A stretch of 44,603 nt of DNA from an uncultured Lachnospiraceae bacterium (GCA_937965795.1 CALCMD010000047.1:1-44603), one strand, 5' to 3'; shown: positions 14,732 to 23,888, numbered from the stretch's first letter. The notes: a model not told the origin generated them from the sequence alone. A program made the numbers and translations.

Positions 14732-17677
14732 TTAATCCTGCTGCGTATTATCATCGCCTACGATCGTTGCGCTTCCTGTAATCAGTTTATTCTTTTCTTC
14801 CAGGTTAAAACGGTATTTGATAATATCTCTTGCAACAAGAGCGGCGTTCTTTGACGTGTAACCGTTCGTAATACGCACGGCGATTGCCATTTCCGGGTTT
14901 TCATACGGTGCGTAACCAATAAACAAAGCATGATTTGCTTTATCATCCCTCTGCTGCGCCGTACCCGTTTTTCCTGCCATATCAAAGTGATATTCGGTTT
15001 TCATTTCCTTTAATACCGTACTATTATTCGCTACACCGTTCATTCCCTGGTGCATGGTGTCCCACAGCTCCTGCGGCAGATCTACCCGGCTGTGTACGGA
15101 AGGCTCCGGTTCGTCCAGAGTATTTCCGGAAGAATCCGTTACTTTCTGGAGAAGCGTCAGATCGTAACAGGTTCCGCTGTTCGCCAGCGTTGTCACATAC
15201 CTGGCAAGCTGCGAAGTGGTATACGCATGGTCAGACTGTCCCATAGCGGAACGGGTAGGGTCTGCGGTTGCAATATGCGGTGCGACCTCGTCGATCTCAA
15301 GACCTGATTTTGCATCAAATCCATACATCTTCACATATTTCGTCAGCTTCTCCATACCGAGAGCATCGCTGTAGCTGTCCTCGTCATCTCCGGTTTTTCC
15401 AAGAAGATACCCCACCGTATTAAAATAGTAATTACAGGATTCTGTGATAGCGCCCGCCATTGACAGAGGGCCGTGCGAGCCTCCTTTCAATGATGGGGAA
15501 TAAATCCAGCAGTTAATGACCGGGTTTTCCTCAACCAGGTCAAACTGACCGGTACAGTTGATCGTATCATACAATCCGATGACTCCCTCCTGATAGCCGG
15601 CGGTTGCGGAAATCAGTTTAAAGGTGGAACCCGGAGCCGTCTGTTCCTGCGTGGCTTTGTTATAGAAAGGACTGGACAAATCGGTATTCAGCTTATTGTA
15701 ATAATCAGAATCCATATCATTTGCCAGACGGTTATTGTCATATCCGGGATAGGTTACACATGCGAGAGTGTCTCCGCTGTCCGGGTCCGTGATGACGACG
15801 GAACCAGAACACGGTTCCAGCGCAAGCTGTCCCGGCGTAATCTCCAGATTCAGAATCTTCGCTCTGATAAAATCATAGGCGCTCATGGAACCAGAAGCGA
15901 GAAGTCCGTAATCCTCATCGTCCTGTTCCAGAATTCCCTGGTCATAAAGCAGTAAACAGACATCGGCGCCGCTCAGACTCCCCTCCATAATCATATATTT
16001 GTAGATTTGACGGGTGAAAACATCGTCTTTAGAAAGCTTCTCCTCAATATAATCCGCCAGGGCGCTGTTAATTTCCGCCGTATCAAGATAGTCGCTCTCA
16101 ATGTTAAGCTTTGTCACATCCAGCCATCCTTCTGCGATCGCATAATCCAGATACTCCTGCATACTGATGGATTCGTCTTTTGTCCATGCCTTATAAACTT
16201 CATCATTTTTATCCACTTTGTCAGCATCCAGAACTCCGGTATCCTGCGTCAGCAGATTGTTGACGATATAGGACATATAGACCTGCCACTGCTCATCCTC
16301 CGGATTTTCCTCATAAGCATTATATGGCAGGGGGTCCGCATTGGTGAGCTGTTCCCGGATCGTAGAAAATACAGCCTCCTGCTTTGCGAGAAATGCCTGG
16401 TACACGCGTTTTTCATTTTCCGTGGCGTCATCAGAAGCCAGATGTCTGGAATCCAGCACGTTATTCTCAAACAGGGCATAATAAGCGGCATATACCGGGA
16501 TACGGATTTCATCACTGGAATTTGCCCATTCCGTATGAAATTCTTTTTCATCAATCATATTCGCATAAACGATACCTGCGATATACTGCTCCAGAATATT
16601 ATAAGCAGCAATCTGAAGATCTCTGTCAATGGTCAGATAAATATTATTTCCTGCCTGCGGAGCAACTTCTGAATCCTTCATCAGAACCTTTCCAAGATTG
16701 TCCACATATACAGTCTCCGAACCGTCAACACCCTGGAGCTGGGATTCAAAGGACTTTTCCAGTCCCGACTTTCCTACAATATCCGTAGCCTTATAGATGG
16801 TATTGTCCGCATTATATTCCTCCAGCTCTTCCTGGGAAATCTGTCCGGTATAGCCAATCAAAGGGGCGAAATACAGGCTGTCATTATAAACACGGATAGC
16901 GTCTTCCACCACGTCCACGCCTTCATAGACGTCTTTATTTTCCATGATAATTGCCATCGTCTCTTCATTGATGTCTTTTGCAATTGTAGTCGCCATGTAT
17001 TTCTGATAACTGTTAGCCGCCACCTTGCTTCGCATAATCGCCATTTTCAGGATGGTGTCCTTGCTCATTTCTGATTGCTTCGGAAGCCCGGCGCTTTCCA
17101 GTTCTTCATCTGTATAGTCCGAATCCAGGATACCATACATTTTTCCGTCGCACATGTCGGCAATCATCTGGTCAGCCGTCGCTTCTTTTTGCTCTTCGCT
17201 CATATCATCAATGTATGCCTCACCGTAAATATCGGCTTTAAAACGCATCAGACTTACCCCGGTACGGGTAAATTCATAGTTATTGTTCTTATCCAGATGA
17301 ATCCCAAAATCGGTGAGAATGCTGTTTCCATTATCCTCAATCACACGCAGAAGTCCATACATGCTGCTGTTTAGGGCCAGATTTCTCTCCCGCGTTCCTG
17401 AGTAGCTTCCATTGTCCTCAAAAGTCACAGAATAAACCAGTTTATTATATGCAAGCGGATAGCCATTCCGGTCATAAATTTCACCCCTGGTACTTCGAAG
17501 ATTTTTTTCTTTTTTGATCTGCATGGTAAAATCTGTCAGGTAACTTTCACCATTGACAATCTGAAGCTGAAAAAGCCTCTGTATTAACACAAAGGCAAGA
17601 AGAATAAATACAATAACGAGAATCATTCCCCGCGATTTCCCTGCCTTTGAAAATTTCTCTCTAATCAATTTAAACAA
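14732..17677 (-). CDS. pbp2: Penicillin-binding protein 2, with large internal insertion
   Basis: This class B transpeptidase cross-links peptidoglycan in the elongasome with RodA, outside the membrane. It has one N-terminal helix (about 18-38), a PBP dimer domain containing RSTRGEIYDRNG (62-73), and a transpeptidase domain with STFK (684-687), SCN (747-749) and KTG (903-905). At 981 residues it is roughly 300 longer than common PBP2. Most of the excess lies at about 367-620, between LTIDRDLQ and GSVVITDPDSG, an acidic helical-looking insert. The start is TTG at 17677 with AAAGGAG 11 bases upstream and overlaps mreD by 8 bases. Confidence 0.92.
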   Translation of the reverse strand: MFKLIREKFSKAGKSRGMILVIVFILLAFVLIQRLFQLQIVNGESYLTDFTMQIKKEKNLRSTRGEIYDRNGYPLAYNKLVYSVTFEDNGSYSGTRERNLALNSSMYGLLRVIEDNGNSILTDFGIHLDKNNNYEFTRTGVSLMRFKADIYGEAYIDDMSEEQKEATADQMIADMCDGKMYGILDSDYTDEELESAGLPKQSEMSKDTILKMAIMRSKVAANSYQKYMATTIAKDINEETMAIIMENKDVYEGVDVVEDAIRVYNDSLYFAPLIGYTGQISQEELEEYNADNTIYKATDIVGKSGLEKSFESQLQGVDGSETVYVDNLGKVLMKDSEVAPQAGNNIYLTIDRDLQIAAYNILEQYIAGIVYANMIDEKEFHTEWANSSDEIRIPVYAAYYALFENNVLDSRHLASDDATENEKRVYQAFLAKQEAVFSTIREQLTNADPLPYNAYEENPEDEQWQVYMSYIVNNLLTQDTGVLDADKVDKNDEVYKAWTKDESISMQEYLDYAIAEGWLDVTKLNIESDYLDTAEINSALADYIEEKLSKDDVFTRQIYKYMIMEGSLSGADVCLLLYDQGILEQDDEDYGLLASGSMSAYDFIRAKILNLEITPGQLALEPCSGSVVITDPDSGDTLACVTYPGYDNNRLANDMDSDYYNKLNTDLSSPFYNKATQEQTAPGSTFKLISATAGYQEGVIGLYDTINCTGQFDLVEENPVINCWIYSPSLKGGSHGPLSMAGAITESCNYYFNTVGYLLGKTGDDEDSYSDALGMEKLTKYVKMYGFDAKSGLEIDEVAPHIATADPTRSAMGQSDHAYTTSQLARYVTTLANSGTCYDLTLLQKVTDSSGNTLDEPEPSVHSRVDLPQELWDTMHQGMNGVANNSTVLKEMKTEYHFDMAGKTGTAQQRDDKANHALFIGYAPYENPEMAIAVRITNGYTSKNAALVARDIIKYRFNLEEKNKLITGSATIVGDDNTQQD

Positions 17678-18188
17678 AACTATCTACACTCCTTTGTTCT
17701 GCCTTTTCCAGTTTACGGTTCAGTCTCAGCAGCAGACGATAGCAAAGTATCGTTAAAATTACAGTATAAATGATCTCCGGTATCATGATGCGTCCCAGAT
17801 AAAAGAAAAACTCCGTTCTTCCGCGCAGCAAAAACCGGAAACAATACACCAGAAGATTAAATGCCAGGTCGCTTCCAACAACCAGAAGAATGGGCATCTT
17901 AATATCATCATCGTAAAAAATGCGGCAGCAAAATCCATTAAAGAATCCAATATAGGTATAAATCAGCGTATAAAAGCCCAATCCGCTGCCAAAAAACAGA
18001 TCTGTGAGAAATCCACTTAAAAATCCCACAAACATGCCCTCTTTCTTTCCGCGCATTAACGCAAAAGAAACGGTAAGCACCAACATGAGATTCGGCGTGA
18101 TGGAAGCAATCGACAGTGTCTGGAATATGGTGGATTGCAGGAAAAATACCGCAAATACAAGTAAAAACATTACGATTCTCCGCTTCAA
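17670..18188 (-). CDS. mreD: Rod shape-determining protein MreD
   Basis: MreD is an integral membrane component of the elongasome acting with MreC. The 172-residue protein has five or six hydrophobic segments and the family segment TPNLMLVLTVSFALMRGKKE (residues 31-50). The FLTDLFFGSGLGFYTLIY segment is also typical. The start is TTG at 18188 with a clear GGAGG 7 bases upstream; no better ATG fits. It lies 18 bases after mreC and overlaps the TTG start of pbp2. Confidence 0.92.
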   Translation of the reverse strand: MKRRIVMFLLVFAVFFLQSTIFQTLSIASITPNLMLVLTVSFALMRGKKEGMFVGFLSGFLTDLFFGSGLGFYTLIYTYIGFFNGFCCRIFYDDDIKMPILLVVGSDLAFNLLVYCFRFLLRGRTEFFFYLGRIMIPEIIYTVILTILCYRLLLRLNRKLEKAEQRSVDSFV

Positions 18189-18206
18189 ATTACCGCCTCC
18201 AATCTT

Positions 18207-19166
18207 TTAATTTTCTGTGGATGTTTCCGACTGTGTTTCATTCTCCGGCTCGCTCTGCGAAGTATCCGGAGTCGCTGTATTTTCTGTTTCCTGCTGAGCA
18301 TCCAGGGATACTTTCGCATCATCAATTTCCTTTAGCTGCTTGATTACAAGCACTTCATGAAGATGCCGGAAATCCACGACAGGAGTAATCGTTCCCGATT
18401 TCGTAAGATTATTCGAATCCATGCCAATTTCACTGATGTAACCGATCAGAATACCCGGCAGGAAACGGTCGCTGACATCGGAAGTAACGATCTTATCTCC
18501 CACGGAGACCTTATCCGCCGTATCGGTCAGTTTTACAAGATGGATTTTCCCCTCATCGATCAAACGCAGATCTCCGGCGATAATGCAGTTGTCGGATGTG
18601 GAAGTGACCGTGGCGCTCACATTGCTGTAGTCATCAATGATGGAACGTACCGTAGCCCAGTTCGGCCCGGTTTCCGTCACGATTCCTACAAGTCCTCCTT
18701 CGGTGATGACATTTTGCTCGACCAGAATCCCATCATTATACCCTTTGTCAATCGTGAATACACTGAACCAGTTTCCAGTATCTTTCGCAATGATCCTGGC
18801 TCCGATTTTTTCATATTCTTCATACTGCTGATCCAGCTCGTACAGGGTACGCAGCCTGTCCAGCTCTTCTTTATCCTGTAAGAGCTGACTGTTTTCTGCG
18901 GTAAGAGCATCGACCTTCTCTTTCAAATCTTTATTCTCTGCGACCAGATCTGTGGAATCCTGAAAGTATACTCCCTTATCCGAAATCCAGTTTCCCACTT
19001 CATTCAATCCGTTTTGTACCGGTGTAATTACATACCCTGCCGCATAGCGCAGCGGTTCCAGCGCCGCATCCGTCGTAAAGCTCAGTACGATCATGGCCAG
19101 GCAAAGAACTGTGACAATGACCAGAATATATTTACTTTTTAATGAACCGTTAAATTTTTTCTTCAT
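18207..19166 (-). CDS. mreC: Rod shape-determining protein MreC
   Basis: MreC is a bitopic membrane protein that scaffolds the elongasome and activates PBP2. The 319-residue protein has a membrane helix at about 13-33, then a coiled coil (about 70-110, with VAENKDLKEKVDALTAEN), then the beta-rich MreC domain (about 120-270, with GYNDGILVEQNVITEGGLVG). A Thr/Glu/Ser-rich low-complexity tail forms the last 35 residues. The ATG at 19166 has AGAGGA 7 bases upstream; an upstream TTG is less likely. It lies 30 bases after mreB. Confidence 0.94.
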   Translation of the reverse strand: MKKKFNGSLKSKYILVIVTVLCLAMIVLSFTTDAALEPLRYAAGYVITPVQNGLNEVGNWISDKGVYFQDSTDLVAENKDLKEKVDALTAENSQLLQDKEELDRLRTLYELDQQYEEYEKIGARIIAKDTGNWFSVFTIDKGYNDGILVEQNVITEGGLVGIVTETGPNWATVRSIIDDYSNVSATVTSTSDNCIIAGDLRLIDEGKIHLVKLTDTADKVSVGDKIVTSDVSDRFLPGILIGYISEIGMDSNNLTKSGTITPVVDFRHLHEVLVIKQLKEIDDAKVSLDAQQETENTATPDTSQSEPENETQSETSTEN

Positions 19167-19196
19167 GGCATATCCTCTTTTATCCAAGCATAATCA

Positions 19197-20204
19197 TTAT
19201 AAATCCTTCACAGAGAAGGAGAGCTTTCTAAGTTCCGGATCATTCATGATCCGAACCAGCCCCCGGACTGTGGAGAACACGGGTTCCGGAACCTGATAGG
19301 CCGTAACTTCCAGATGACGGCTTATGTATTTGTCCAGGTTCGGAATCTGTGAAACGCCCCCCGTCAGATATACGCCGTTTTTATGGATATCCGCCGCCAA
19401 CTGAGGAGGCGTCCGTTCCAGGATGGATTTTACTGCATCGGCAAGTTCAAACAATGCGTCGGCAAGCGCTTCATTGATATCTTCCGACGAAACCACAGAC
19501 GCAGCCGGAAGCCCTGTTACCGCATGGATGCCGAATATTTTCATCTGTGCGGGAACGCCCTGAAGTACATAAGCAAGATTGTTTTTTAGAATTTCGGATG
19601 TCTTGTGTCCAATATTCAGGCCATAACGCCGTCTGACAATGCTTCGAATCTCTTCATCAAACTGGTTTCCTCCGACGTCGAGGCGTTTCCCCACAATAAT
19701 TTTCCCGGCAGATATGACGCTGATATCTGTCGTGGCCGCGCCAATATTGACTACCATATTCCCCATGGGGTGAAGCACTGGCATCCCAATGCCCGCGGCG
19801 TCGGCCAGACCATTTTCAATCAGCGCCACTCTCTTTGTTCGAATGCCTTCTGTCAAAAGCTGATAATACGCCATGCGTTCCAGCTCACTGATCCCCACAG
19901 GAACCGTCATCATAATATCCGGATGTCTGGACGCCGGATTCGCATAACGTTTCAGCAGACAGGTAAGAACGATTCCCAGATTTTTGACGTCCGCAATGGC
20001 TCCCCGCTGCATAAGCCCGTCTGCCATCACGTTCGCCGGAGCTTTTTCGTAGATTTCGAAAGCCTTTTGCCCGATGGCAATCACCTGTTCTTTGTTCCGA
20101 ATGGCAATCATATTTTTTTCACATACATACTTTTTTTCATTTTTATCGCAGATTCTGATGGTATCTGTTCCCAGATCCACTCCGCAGATTTTCCGAAACA
20201 GCAT
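19197..20204 (-). CDS. mreB: MreB/actin-like shape protein, divergent nucleotide site
   Basis: MreB forms membrane-bound filaments that steer lateral wall synthesis. The 335-residue actin fold aligns over its full length with Bacillus MreB and sits in the normal mreB position before mreC and mreD. Several nucleotide-pocket motifs are altered: DLGTANT is DLGTDTI, IEEP is IENG, GGGTTE is GAATTD and LTGGGALL is LTGGVSQI. ERTPPQLAADI, common to MreBs, is kept. The ATG at 20204 has AGAGGGA upstream. It may be a slow or non-hydrolysing MreB, or a paralogue; a second MreB elsewhere in the genome cannot be excluded. Confidence 0.85.
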   Translation of the reverse strand: MLFRKICGVDLGTDTIRICDKNEKKYVCEKNMIAIRNKEQVIAIGQKAFEIYEKAPANVMADGLMQRGAIADVKNLGIVLTCLLKRYANPASRHPDIMMTVPVGISELERMAYYQLLTEGIRTKRVALIENGLADAAGIGMPVLHPMGNMVVNIGAATTDISVISAGKIIVGKRLDVGGNQFDEEIRSIVRRRYGLNIGHKTSEILKNNLAYVLQGVPAQMKIFGIHAVTGLPAASVVSSEDINEALADALFELADAVKSILERTPPQLAADIHKNGVYLTGGVSQIPNLDKYISRHLEVTAYQVPEPVFSTVRGLVRIMNDPELRKLSFSVKDL

Positions 20205-20218
20205 AGATATCCCTCTAT

Positions 20219-20920
20219 TCAGGCTTCCAGAATTTCACTCTCCCGGAAACTCATATATTTTCTGTCCCCTATGATGATATGATCCAATAATTCAATGCCG
20301 AGTAAGGCGCCTGCCTCCCGCACTCTTTTCGTAAAAACCAGGTCGTCCCTGCTGGGCGTTGGATCTCCGCTGGGATGATTATGGATCAATACAATCGACA
20401 CGGCATGATAATGCAGCGCCTGAAGAAAAATCTCACGCGGCGAAATGACAGAAGCGTTTGCCGTTCCTTTGGATATGACCTGATCTCCCAGAAGATGGTT
20501 TTTCGTATTCAGCATCATAAGGATCATCTGCTCCTGATCGCTGTGCCTGAAATCTTCCATATAATATGCGGCAATCGTATAAGGCTCATGAAAATGAAGC
20601 GTTTCCTCTGCTTTTTTCTTGGAGAGCCTTCTGGACAATTCCAGAATACACTGAATCTGAATGGCTTTGACCTTTCCTATGCCGTGAATCTGCATCAGTT
20701 CAGGAAGGGTCAATCTATGAAGGCCCAGAATCCCGTATCCACCGCAGGAAAGGTTCAGAACGTTTTTTGCCAGCTCCAGCGCCGACACCCCTCTGGCGCC
20801 TGTCCGCAGGATCACGCTTAAAAGTTCTGCATCGGTCAGCATTTTTGCGCCGCAATTGATACATTTCTCATAGGGTTTGTCTGCTGTTGGCAGCTCTTTC
20901 ATTGTTAAATTTTCACGCAT
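20219..20920 (-). CDS. radC: RadC-family JAB-domain protein
   Basis: RadC is named as a DNA repair protein, but its biochemical role is unsettled; the C-terminal part is a JAB/MPN metalloprotease-like domain. The 233-residue protein has an N-terminal helix-hairpin-helix region (about 30-85, with LMQIHGIGKVKAIQIQ). The zinc motif at 180-193 reads HNHPSGDPTPSRDD, with H180, H182 and D193 as ligands. The first ATG at 20920 is used; a second at 20902 is also possible, and neither has a strong SD. It lies 14 bases upstream of mreB, the usual Firmicute arrangement. Confidence 0.92.
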   Translation of the reverse strand: MRENLTMKELPTADKPYEKCINCGAKMLTDAELLSVILRTGARGVSALELAKNVLNLSCGGYGILGLHRLTLPELMQIHGIGKVKAIQIQCILELSRRLSKKKAEETLHFHEPYTIAAYYMEDFRHSDQEQMILMMLNTKNHLLGDQVISKGTANASVISPREIFLQALHYHAVSIVLIHNHPSGDPTPSRDDLVFTKRVREAGALLGIELLDHIIIGDRKYMSFRESEILEA

Positions 20921-21029
20921 AACTGTATCTTTTAGACTCTCTCCCGAAAAAGCACAGATATTACATAATAAATACAGTTTATTCTAGCATAAAAACAGAA
21001 TCTTGTATACCGGATTAATCTTAAATTTT

Positions 21030-21060
21030 TCGTAACTGTTCAGTACCTTCACAGTTACGA
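21030..21060. repeat. Dispersed palindromic repeat, copy A
   Basis: TCGTAACTGT (21030-21039) and ACAGTTACGA (21051-21060) form a perfect 10-bp stem around an 11-base loop. It shares 29 of 31 positions with a copy at 44570-44600, including the core TCAGTACCTTCACAGTT. It lies 22 bases past the stop of the FAD protein gene. There is no T-run on the minus strand, so it is a weak terminator at best. The rest of the 161-base gap to radC shows only AT-rich sequence, presumably the radC promoter, which I could not place. Confidence 0.8.
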
Positions 21061-21081
21061 TACAAAAATCCATGAAAATTT

Positions 21082-22671
21082 CTAACGATTCCGGTATTCC
21101 CTTATGATTTCTTCTGCCACTTTTAACCCGTCCATAGCCGCCGTGGTGATTCCCCCGGCGTATCCGGACCCTTCGCCGCAGGGATAAATTCCCCGGATGC
21201 TGCTCTGCATCGTTTCGTTTCGCGGAATTTTTACCGGTGAGGAAGTGCGGCTTTCCACACCGGAGAGAACCGCATCCTGGCGGTCAAACCCACGGATGAT
21301 CTGCCCGCATTCCAGAATCCCGCTCTTCAAAGAGTCATACAGTTCTTTTGGAAAACACGGCTTCAAATCAGAAAATGTATAACCGCCCCGGATGTTCGGC
21401 TCGACATCTCCAGGAGAAGTACTGGCTGTCCCCTGACAAAAATCACCGAGAAGCTGTACCGGGACTTTTCCGTTTCCGGCACGAAAGGCGGCTTCTTCAA
21501 GTTTTCGCTGAAAATACATGCCTGCCAGAACATCTTTGTCCCCATAATCGGAAGGATTGACCGTCACCACCATGGCGCTGTTGGCATTCGCACCGCTTCT
21601 GTCGTGATAACTCATGCCGTTTACGGCCATCCGTCCCGCCTCCGATGAGGCATTTACCACGTATCCGCCGGGACACATACAAAAGGAATAGACGCCTCTT
21701 TGGTTTTCCAGTTTCCTGGTCAATTTGTAATCTGCCGCCGGAAGATATTTTCCCCTTTCGCATCCGTACTGTGAGGCGTCAATCATGGCCTGCGGATGTT
21801 CGATACGCACGCCGACGGCAAAGGATTTTGCTTCCATTGGCAGCTCTTTTTGATGCAGCATCTCAAAGGTGTCCCTTGCGCTGTGGCCGATGGCGAGTAC
21901 CAGTACTTCACAGTCTGTCCAGGTATCATGATTGATCTCTATGGATGAGATTTTTCCGTTTTCTGTACGAAAATCTGTCATGCAGCTCTGAAAATGTACT
22001 TCTCCGCCCAGGGAAATGATTTCCCTGCGGATATTTTTCACCACATTCCGGAGAATATCTGTACCGATATGGGGTTTGTTCAGCCATAAAATTTCCTCCG
22101 GCGCTCCGGCTTTCACGAAGCTTTCCAGCACATACCCGTTTCTTCCTGTAGCGTCCTTTACGGCAGTATTCAGCTTTCCGTCTGAAAAGGTTCCCGCCCC
22201 GCCTTCACCGAACTGTACATTGGAGGCTTCATCGAGAATTCCGGTATTCCAGAAAAATTCCACCTTTTTCTGTCTCGCATCAACGTCCTCTCCCCGCTCG
22301 AAAAGCGCCGGGCGGTATCCGGCCCGTGCCAGAAGAAGTCCGCAAAAAAGCCCGGCAGGTCCCGTCCCGATGATGACCGGGCGATGAGAAAGCGGTCTGT
22401 CGCCAGGAACAGGCGGCAGATATTTTCTGTTTTCCGTCTTTTGGACATTGGCATTTCTGGCATGTCTGAGCGTTCGGTTCTGATCTTTCACCTGCACGTC
22501 CACTGTATAAACAAACCAGATTTCCGGCTTTTTTCTGGCGTCAATGGAACGCCTCACGACTTTCCAGGAAAGCAGTTCCTGTTCTTTTATTTTCAATGTT
22601 TTTAAAATTCCCATACGCAGCTCTTCCGGCGTATGGGAAACGTTTAATTTTAACTGTCCGATCCGAATCAT
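21082..22671 (-). CDS. FAD-dependent oxidoreductase (COG2509-like)
   Basis: This 529-residue flavoprotein of the uncharacterised FAD-dependent dehydrogenase group has an extra N-terminal domain of about 95 residues before the dinucleotide-binding motif GTGPAGLFCGLLLARAG (about 108-124). Downstream marks are FGEGGAGTFSDGKLNT and a C-terminal PCGEGSGYAGGITTAAMDG, typical of the FAD-contacting end. The substrate is unknown. Its ATG overlaps the TGA of the upstream flavoprotein gene (ATGA), so the two are probably made together. It ends the miaB-to-flavoprotein run. Confidence 0.85.
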   Translation of the reverse strand: MIRIGQLKLNVSHTPEELRMGILKTLKIKEQELLSWKVVRRSIDARKKPEIWFVYTVDVQVKDQNRTLRHARNANVQKTENRKYLPPVPGDRPLSHRPVIIGTGPAGLFCGLLLARAGYRPALFERGEDVDARQKKVEFFWNTGILDEASNVQFGEGGAGTFSDGKLNTAVKDATGRNGYVLESFVKAGAPEEILWLNKPHIGTDILRNVVKNIRREIISLGGEVHFQSCMTDFRTENGKISSIEINHDTWTDCEVLVLAIGHSARDTFEMLHQKELPMEAKSFAVGVRIEHPQAMIDASQYGCERGKYLPAADYKLTRKLENQRGVYSFCMCPGGYVVNASSEAGRMAVNGMSYHDRSGANANSAMVVTVNPSDYGDKDVLAGMYFQRKLEEAAFRAGNGKVPVQLLGDFCQGTASTSPGDVEPNIRGGYTFSDLKPCFPKELYDSLKSGILECGQIIRGFDRQDAVLSGVESRTSSPVKIPRNETMQSSIRGIYPCGEGSGYAGGITTAAMDGLKVAEEIIREYRNR

Positions 22672-23888
22672 ATCCTGTCTCTCCCCGCATTACTTCCTGC
22701 CACATATCCGCTGGCCCATGCCCATTGAAGATTATACCCTCCGCAGATGGCGTCCACATCCAGCAATTCGCCTGCAAAATACAGACCGGGCTCTATTTTG
22801 GATTGCAGCGTTTGGGGCGTCACTTCCTCAAGCGAAACGCCGCCCATACATACCTGCGCCATATCAAAGTTTTTTGTGCCCGTAATATCTAAGGTCAGAT
22901 CTTTGATCATTGGAACGACCCTCCGGCAAAAATTTTGCATTCCCTGCGCCAGAGGCTTTTTCCCAAGTATCTTCAGAAAAGCGCCGATCATCTTTTTTTT
23001 CAGGAATCCTGTCAGCAGTTCCTCCGCGTTTTGCTCTGGGTTTCTTTTTGCTTTTTCTCTAAAAAGCGCTTCGATCTCCTCTGCCGTGTAGTCCGGCATC
23101 AGGTCAATATGGAGCCGCACCTTCCGTTTCTCTGCCAGCGCCGCAGACGCATATCTGCTGAGCTGGAAAACGACGATTCCGGATACTCCGTATTCTGTCC
23201 ATTGCAGTTCGCCGGATTCCCTGTGTGTCATGTTTCCGTCAATTTCCAGAGAAAGGACGGCCGGATTTCGTATCCCGGAAAGGGCGGACGCCATCTTCCC
23301 TCCTGTTTTTAAAGGAACGAGAGCCGGATATACCGGATTTATGCGATGGCCGCACTTTTCAGAAAGGAGATACCCGCTTCCGTCGGAACCTGTCTGCGGA
23401 GCGGCTTTTCCACCCGCACAGAGAATGACACGGTCGCACGCATAGTTCCATGTGGCGGTACTTACCAGAAATCCTTCGCCCGTGCGCTGAATCTCTGTCA
23501 CCTTCTCGTAGTATTTCATTTTTATCTTCAGCCTTCGGATTTCCTGGAGCAGAATTTCAAGAACAGTTCCCGCCTGTTCCGTGTAGGGATAGACATAGCC
23601 GTCCCGCTCCCTTGTCAGAAGCCCCAGTTCATGAAAAAACGCCAGTGTATCTTCTGCCGGAAACTGACGCAGCACCGGATGCACCAATTCTTTGTTTGCT
23701 CCCCGATACGTGTCTGCTTCCGGCGGTTTCGTATTCGTAAGATTGCACCGTCCGTTTCCGGTGGTCAAAAGCTTCTTTCCCGGCTTTTCCATCTGCTCCA
23801 GAACCGTGACCGAAGCGCCCGCTCTTGCCGCGGCTATCGCCGCCATCATGCCGGAGGCCCCCGCTCCGATTACAATGATTTTTCCCAT
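22668..23888 (-). CDS. HI0933/YhiN-family flavoprotein (BaiN-like)
   Basis: This 406-residue NAD(P)/FAD-dependent oxidoreductase begins with the FAD motif IGAGASGMMAAIAAARAG and the family signature KLLTTGNGRCNLTN (about residues 40-53). A C-terminal GELLDVDAICGGYNLQWAWA block is also diagnostic. The family is widespread and mostly uncharacterised; a Clostridium scindens member, BaiN, has been described as a bile-acid reductase, but that role cannot be transferred by family membership alone. The ATG at 23888 has GGGAGG upstream. It is translationally coupled to the next flavoprotein gene. Confidence 0.87.
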   Translation of the reverse strand: MGKIIVIGAGASGMMAAIAAARAGASVTVLEQMEKPGKKLLTTGNGRCNLTNTKPPEADTYRGANKELVHPVLRQFPAEDTLAFFHELGLLTRERDGYVYPYTEQAGTVLEILLQEIRRLKIKMKYYEKVTEIQRTGEGFLVSTATWNYACDRVILCAGGKAAPQTGSDGSGYLLSEKCGHRINPVYPALVPLKTGGKMASALSGIRNPAVLSLEIDGNMTHRESGELQWTEYGVSGIVVFQLSRYASAALAEKRKVRLHIDLMPDYTAEEIEALFREKAKRNPEQNAEELLTGFLKKKMIGAFLKILGKKPLAQGMQNFCRRVVPMIKDLTLDITGTKNFDMAQVCMGGVSLEEVTPQTLQSKIEPGLYFAGELLDVDAICGGYNLQWAWASGYVAGSNAGRDRI

